DNA of 62,371 nucleotides, from contig JAHHSV010000005.1 of the NCBI GenBank assembly GCA_020025015.1, positions 1 through 62,371 on the forward strand, read 5' to 3'. Position numbers and translations under genes: made by a program. Positions 59,052 through 62,371 of this stretch are shown here, in pieces. Within the stretch, counting starts at the first letter, position 1. The number at the start of each line of letters is the position of its first letter. Source of the stretch: Anaeroplasmataceae bacterium (GTDB taxonomy: Bacteria > Bacillota_I > Bacilli_A > Acholeplasmatales > Anaeroplasmataceae). The notes below the pieces were generated by a model, which was not told the DNA's origin, ran no database searches, and saw nothing but the letters and a program-made list of their open reading frames with translations.

Positions 59052-59080
59052 TTGAAATTGTCTATAAAATATAGTAAAAT
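59052..59080 (+). promoter_or_regulatory. Promoter of rpsB-tsf
   Basis: TTGAAA (59052-59057), 17-bp spacer, TAAAAT (59075-59080). Confidence 0.85.
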
Positions 59081-59086
59081 GTTAAA

Positions 59087-59186
59087 GGCACAAAATACAC
59101 ATGTCTTTGGAGTGGGCCGTCGTGTGCAAGCTTTAAATTGATGGAGGCTCATGTTGAAGAAGGCAGAGGACATAACAAAAATAAAA
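59087..59186 (+). promoter_or_regulatory. Structured leader of rpsB (S2 autoregulation candidate)
   Basis: The 115-base leader is much richer in G and C than its surroundings. ATGTC (59100-59104) can pair with GACAT near 59169-59173, enclosing a second helix TGGGCC/GGCTCA (about 59114 and 59147). S2 is known to repress rpsB-tsf through leaders of this type; whether this one belongs to a described leader class needs a covariance-model search. Confidence 0.55.
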
Positions 59187-59202
59187 TGGAGGAATTAAAA
59201 AA

Positions 59203-60024
59203 ATGTCTGAATCAGTAGTTTCAATGAAACAATTATTAGAGTGCGGCGTTCATTTCGGTCACGCTACACGTAGATGGAATCCTAAAATGGCTAAGTATAT
59301 CTATACTGACCGTAACGGAATCTATATTATCGATTTACAAAAGACTGCAAACCAAATCGAAAAGGCTTATGCAGCTTTATTAGAAATCGCTAAGAATGAA
59401 GGAAAATTATTATTCGTAGGTACTAAGAAGCAAGCTCAAGAGGCTGTTAAGGAAGAAGCAGAGCGTTGCGGTATGTACTATGTTAACCAACGTTGGTTAG
59501 GTGGTACTTTAACTAACTTCAAGACAATTCGTAAGAGAATTGCTAAGCTTCAAACATTATATAAGATGGAAGAAGATGGCACATTTGATGCTCTACCTAA
59601 GAAGGAAGTTATCAAATTAAAGGCTGAACGTGAAAAGTTAGAAAAGTTCTTAGGCGGTATCAAGGAAATGAAGAAGACTCCTGATGCTTTATTCATTGTT
59701 GATCCACGTAAGGAATATAACGCAATTCTTGAAGCACGTAAGTTAAACATCCCAGTGTTCGGTATTGTTGATACTAACTGCGATCCTGATTTAGTTGATT
59801 ATGTAATCCCAGCTAATGATGATGCAATCCGTGCTGTTAAATTAATCGCTGGTGTAATGGCTAATGCTGTTATCGAAGCTAATGGTGGCGTCGTTGAAAA
59901 GTTCAACGAAGAAGAAATCAATGTTAATGAAGAGATGAACAAGGCAAATGAAGAGAAGAAAGCTCCTCGTAAGCCTCGTTACAATAATAACAGAAGAGAA
60001 AATAAAGAAAACAAGGAGGACTAG
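59203..60024 (+). CDS. rpsB: 30S ribosomal protein S2
   Basis: 273 residues. S2 signatures: LLECGVHFGHATRRWNPKM at the N-terminus, YVNQRWLGGTLTNFKTI and PVFGIVDTNCDPD. A C-terminal tail of about 40 residues rich in Glu, Lys, Asn and Arg extends beyond the usual end. First gene of rpsB-tsf. Confidence 0.97.
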   Translation: MSESVVSMKQLLECGVHFGHATRRWNPKMAKYIYTDRNGIYIIDLQKTANQIEKAYAALLEIAKNEGKLLFVGTKKQAQEAVKEEAERCGMYYVNQRWLGGTLTNFKTIRKRIAKLQTLYKMEEDGTFDALPKKEVIKLKAEREKLEKFLGGIKEMKKTPDALFIVDPRKEYNAILEARKLNIPVFGIVDTNCDPDLVDYVIPANDDAIRAVKLIAGVMANAVIEANGGVVEKFNEEEINVNEEMNKANEEKKAPRKPRYNNNRRENKENKED

Positions 60025-60026
60025 TA

Positions 60027-60923
60027 ATGAATATTACTGCTCAAATGGTAAAAGAGCTTCGTGAGAAGACTCAAGCCGGAATGATGGACTGCAAGAAAGC
60101 CTTAGTTGAAACTGAAGGCGATATGGAGAAAGCTGTTGTTTGGTTACGTGAACGTGGTATTGCTAAGGCTGGCAAGAAAGCTGGTAGAGTAGCTGCTGAA
60201 GGTTTATGTAGCTATGCTATTGACGGAAATAAGGCTGTTTTATATGAAGTTAATAGTGAGACTGACTTCGTTGCAAAAAATGAAAAGTTTATTAACTTAG
60301 TTGAGAGAATTGGTGAAATTCTTGTTGCTTCTAACGCAACAAACACTCAAGAGGCTTTAGCTGTTGAGGTTGAAGGCAAGACTCTTGAAACTTACATTAT
60401 GGAAGTTGCTGGTGTTATCGGCGAAAAGATTACTTTACGTAATGTATCTGTATTAAACAAGAGCGATGATGAAATCTTTGGCGCTTACAAGCATATGGGT
60501 GGTAGTATCGTTGCTTTAGTAGTTCTTAAGAATGGTGATGCTGAGAAGGCTAAGGATGTTGCTATGCATGCTGCTGCTCAAAATCCAAAATACATTTCTA
60601 AGAATGATATTCCAGCTGACAAGTTAGCTGAAGAAAGAGAAATAATTCTTCATCAAGCTTTAAATGAAAATAAAGAATCAGCTAAACCAAAGCCTGAATT
60701 CATTATTTCAGAAAAGATTGTACCAGGACGTTTAGATAAGGAATTAAAGGAAATTTGCTTATTATCTCAAGCATTCGTTAAGAATCCTGACCAAACAGTT
60801 GAAGCTTACCTAGGTAAGGCTACTGTTGAGGCTTTAACTCGTCTAAAGGTTGGCGATGGTATCGAAAAAAAAGAAGAAGACTTTGCTGCAGAGGTTGCTG
60901 CACAAGCTGGCTTAAATAAGTAA
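60027..60923 (+). CDS. tsf: Elongation factor Ts
   Basis: Exchanges GDP for GTP on EF-Tu. 298 residues: UBA-like N-terminus (LREKTQAGMMDCKKALVETEGD), then the EF-Tu-contact sequence SETDFVAKNE and HAAAQNPKYIS. Two bases after rpsB, SD AGGAGG within its end. Confidence 0.97.
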   Translation: MNITAQMVKELREKTQAGMMDCKKALVETEGDMEKAVVWLRERGIAKAGKKAGRVAAEGLCSYAIDGNKAVLYEVNSETDFVAKNEKFINLVERIGEILVASNATNTQEALAVEVEGKTLETYIMEVAGVIGEKITLRNVSVLNKSDDEIFGAYKHMGGSIVALVVLKNGDAEKAKDVAMHAAAQNPKYISKNDIPADKLAEEREIILHQALNENKESAKPKPEFIISEKIVPGRLDKELKEICLLSQAFVKNPDQTVEAYLGKATVEALTRLKVGDGIEKKEEDFAAEVAAQAGLNK

Positions 60924-60936
60924 TAATTGAAAACTG

Positions 60937-60965
60937 AAGAGGAGTACTATGCTCCTCTTTTTTGT
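60937..60965 (+). terminator. Terminator after tsf
   Basis: AAGAGGAG/CTCCTCTT stem and six T. It separates rpsB-tsf from pyrH-frr, perhaps partly, because no strong new promoter is visible in the 25 bases that follow. Confidence 0.85.
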
Positions 60966-60988
60966 AAAATAAATATGGAGGAAAACAT

Positions 60989-61699
60989 ATGTATAAACGT
61001 GTACTACTTAAAATTAGTGGTGAGGCATTAAAGGGCGATACAGCCTTTGGAATTGATGCTCCTACTGTAAAAGGAATTGCAAAGCAGGTAAAGGAAATTC
61101 ATGCATTAGGAATTGAGGTTGGTATTGTTGTTGGTGGCGGCAATATTTGGCGTGGTAAAACAGCATCAGAAATCGGTATGGATCGTAGCCAAGCTGATTA
61201 TATGGGTATGCTTGCAACAGTAATGAATGGTTTAGCTTTACAGGACGCTTTAGAGCAAGCAGGAGTTCCAACTAGAGTTATGAATGCTCTAGAAATCAAT
61301 AAGGTATCTGAGCCTTATATTAGAAGAAGAGCAATTAGACACTTAGAAAAGGGTCGTGTTTGTATCTTTGTTGGTGGTACAGGAAATCCATATTTTTCAA
61401 CAGATACTGCCTGTGTTTTACGAGCAACTGAAATCGATGCTAATATCATTTTAATGGCTAAGAATAAGACAGAGGGTGTATATGATGATGATCCTCGCAA
61501 AAACCCTAATGCTAAGCTTTATGAAGAATTAAGCTTTACAGAAATTCTAACTAAGAATTTACAGGTTATGGATTCAACAGCCGCATCCTTATGTAAGGAT
61601 AATGGCTTAGATATAATTGTCTTTAATATGAATACTGAGGGTAATATTGTTAAGGCAGTTAAGGGTGAGAAAATCGGTACTCACGTTATTTGCAAATAA
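60989..61699 (+). CDS. pyrH: UMP kinase
   Basis: UMP to UDP, hexameric amino-acid-kinase fold. 236 residues: LLKISGEAL, VVGGGNIWRG, MLATVMNGLALQ and the Thr/Asp loop TGNPYFSTDTACVLRATEI. SD GGAGG. Feeds the pyrimidine pool shared with tdk and the reductase. Confidence 0.96.
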   Translation: MYKRVLLKISGEALKGDTAFGIDAPTVKGIAKQVKEIHALGIEVGIVVGGGNIWRGKTASEIGMDRSQADYMGMLATVMNGLALQDALEQAGVPTRVMNALEINKVSEPYIRRRAIRHLEKGRVCIFVGGTGNPYFSTDTACVLRATEIDANIILMAKNKTEGVYDDDPRKNPNAKLYEELSFTEILTKNLQVMDSTAASLCKDNGLDIIVFNMNTEGNIVKAVKGEKIGTHVICK

Positions 61700-61713
61700 A
61701 GGAGAATAGAATT

Positions 61714-62259
61714 ATGCCAGATATGGTTTTATTAGAAGCAGAAGAAAAAATGGATAAGGTTATTGATAACTACAATAACGAATTACAAACAATTAGAACT
61801 GGTCGTGCAAATCCTGCATTACTAGATCAAATTACTATTGATTATTATGGTGTACCTACACCTATTAGACAGGTTGCTCAAATCAGTGTACCTGAGCCTT
61901 CTCAATTATATATTAAGCCTTATGACAAGAGTGTTTTAAAGCAAATTGAAACAGCTATTCAAGTTTCAAAGCTAGGCTTAAATCCTCAAGATGATGGTAA
62001 TGGTATCCGTTTAATTATTCCAAAGATGACTGAAGAGCGTCGTAAGGAATTAGTTAAGCAGGTTGGTAAGCTAGAGGAACAAGCTAAGGTTGGAGTTCGT
62101 AATGTTCGTCGTGACGCTAACGATGAATTAAAGAAATTAAAGCTTACTGAGGATGATGAAAAAGGCTATTTAGAGGATGTTCAAACCTTAACTGATAAGA
62201 AGATTAAGGTTATTGATGAATTAACTGCTAAGAAGTCAGAAGAATTAATGCATATTTAA
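61714..62259 (+). CDS. frr: Ribosome recycling factor
   Basis: Splits the post-termination ribosome with EF-G. 181 residues: LRTGRANPALLDQI-like segment (TIRTGRANPALLD), YYGVPTPIRQVAQI and VRNVRRDANDELKK. Start: ATG 61714, 7 bases after AAGGAG; the in-frame ATG at 61690 would overlap pyrH. Last gene of the operon. Confidence 0.96.
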   Translation: MPDMVLLEAEEKMDKVIDNYNNELQTIRTGRANPALLDQITIDYYGVPTPIRQVAQISVPEPSQLYIKPYDKSVLKQIETAIQVSKLGLNPQDDGNGIRLIIPKMTEERRKELVKQVGKLEEQAKVGVRNVRRDANDELKKLKLTEDDEKGYLEDVQTLTDKKIKVIDELTAKKSEELMHI

Positions 62260-62275
62260 TTATATAGCGTATTAA

Positions 62276-62308
62276 AGCCCTAATGTGATTCATTAGGGCT
62301 ATTTTTTG
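62276..62308 (+). terminator. Terminator of frr
   Basis: AGCCCTAAT/ATTAGGGCT stem, 7-base loop, then ATTTTTT. Confidence 0.92.
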
Positions 62309-62313
62309 CGTAA

Positions 62314-62371
62314 AAAAAGGGGCTGTGAAAAAACCTAGTTTTTGAAATTAGGGGCTTCACAGTCCTTTTTT
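62314..62371. repeat. Long intergenic hairpin at the window end
   Basis: AAAGGGGCTGTGAA (about 62316-62329) pairs with TTCACAGTCCTTT (62356-62368, G-U allowed); inside it CCTA pairs with TAGG. The core GTGAAAAAA is shared with the spx/CYTH terminator. It may be a second terminator facing a gene beyond the window, or a dispersed hairpin repeat. Confidence 0.6.

Noticed and set aside
1..62371. Possible TGA-to-Trp recoding, because the gene content looks Mollicutes-like
   Set aside because: Tryptophan is encoded by TGG in conserved positions, and TGA ends the pepF-like gene at its expected length.
1..62371. CRISPR arrays, prophage, insertion sequences or integrase-flanked islands
   Set aside because: No regularly spaced repeats, transposase motifs, integrases or terminal inverted repeats were seen; the gene set is mostly core chromosomal.

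Overview
The window reads as a stretch of chromosome from an AT-rich, low-GC Gram-positive relative (Bacilli/Mollicutes-type, probably an uncultured host-associated anaerobe). The evidence is the gene content and local order (tilS-hpt-ftsH-rqcP, rpsB-tsf-pyrH-frr, spx/CYTH/nadK, yjbM-type RelQ, CIRCE and cre-like operators, two T-boxes), Gram-positive lipoprotein signals, strong AGGAGG ribosome sites, and a class III (oxygen-sensitive) ribonucleotide reductase. TGA is used as a stop (for example at the end of the pepF-like gene), so this is not a Mycoplasma/Spiroplasma-type recoded genome. No insertion sequence, prophage, integrase or CRISPR array is visible.

Layout. 1-1819: asnS behind a T-box. 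2005-11530: a carbohydrate-type ABC importer (ATPase, two permeases, lipoprotein binding protein) continued by two thermonuclease-fold lipoproteins and a 791-residue multi-domain lipoprotein; this looks like a surface system that cuts nucleic acid and imports the products. 11712-13621: two tandem DHH/DHHA1 phosphoesterases (NrnA type), then tRNA-Gln. 13967-20437: membrane protein, acidic lipoprotein, nitroreductase, Y-family polymerase with a YolD-like partner, a membrane M28 peptidase, and two small heat-shock genes under a double CIRCE promoter. 20512-25517 (minus): membrane protein, rqcP, ftsH, hpt, tilS. 25663-29847: maf, dusB, MacB-like ABC exporter. 29872-32642 (minus): purine permease, hflX. 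32777-34818: DegV and a membrane protein. 34932-38464 (minus): anaerobic ribonucleotide reductase with a fused redoxin and, upstream in the same operon, a MarR-NrdG fusion. 38670-48011: pepF, XRE regulator and membrane partner, yebC, relQ, rpmE, tdk, tadA, SRP RNA, AlbA_2 protein, SHOCT membrane protein, ald, exonuclease. 48059-49519 (minus): a mini P-loop protein, a 31-codon membrane peptide gene and a CvpA-type protein. 49584-54353: M24 peptidase, DUF1292, glf, NhaC-family antiporter. 54383-62371: trpS with T-box (minus), spx, CYTH (minus), nadK, gap, then rpsB-tsf-pyrH-frr.

How the genes fit together. There is a recurring salvage theme: surface nucleases plus importer, two nanoRNase/pAp-phosphatase-like enzymes, guanine/hypoxanthine permease, Hpt, thymidine kinase, and an anaerobic NTP reductase. 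This suits an organism that lives on scavenged nucleic acid and sugars. The most unusual items are the MarR-NrdG fusion, whose promoter carries a perfect palindrome over the -35 box; the nuclease/ABC operon with a shared unknown C-terminal module; the 31-codon peptide gene with full transcription signals; and two genes whose Shine-Dalgarno is separated from the start codon by a hairpin.
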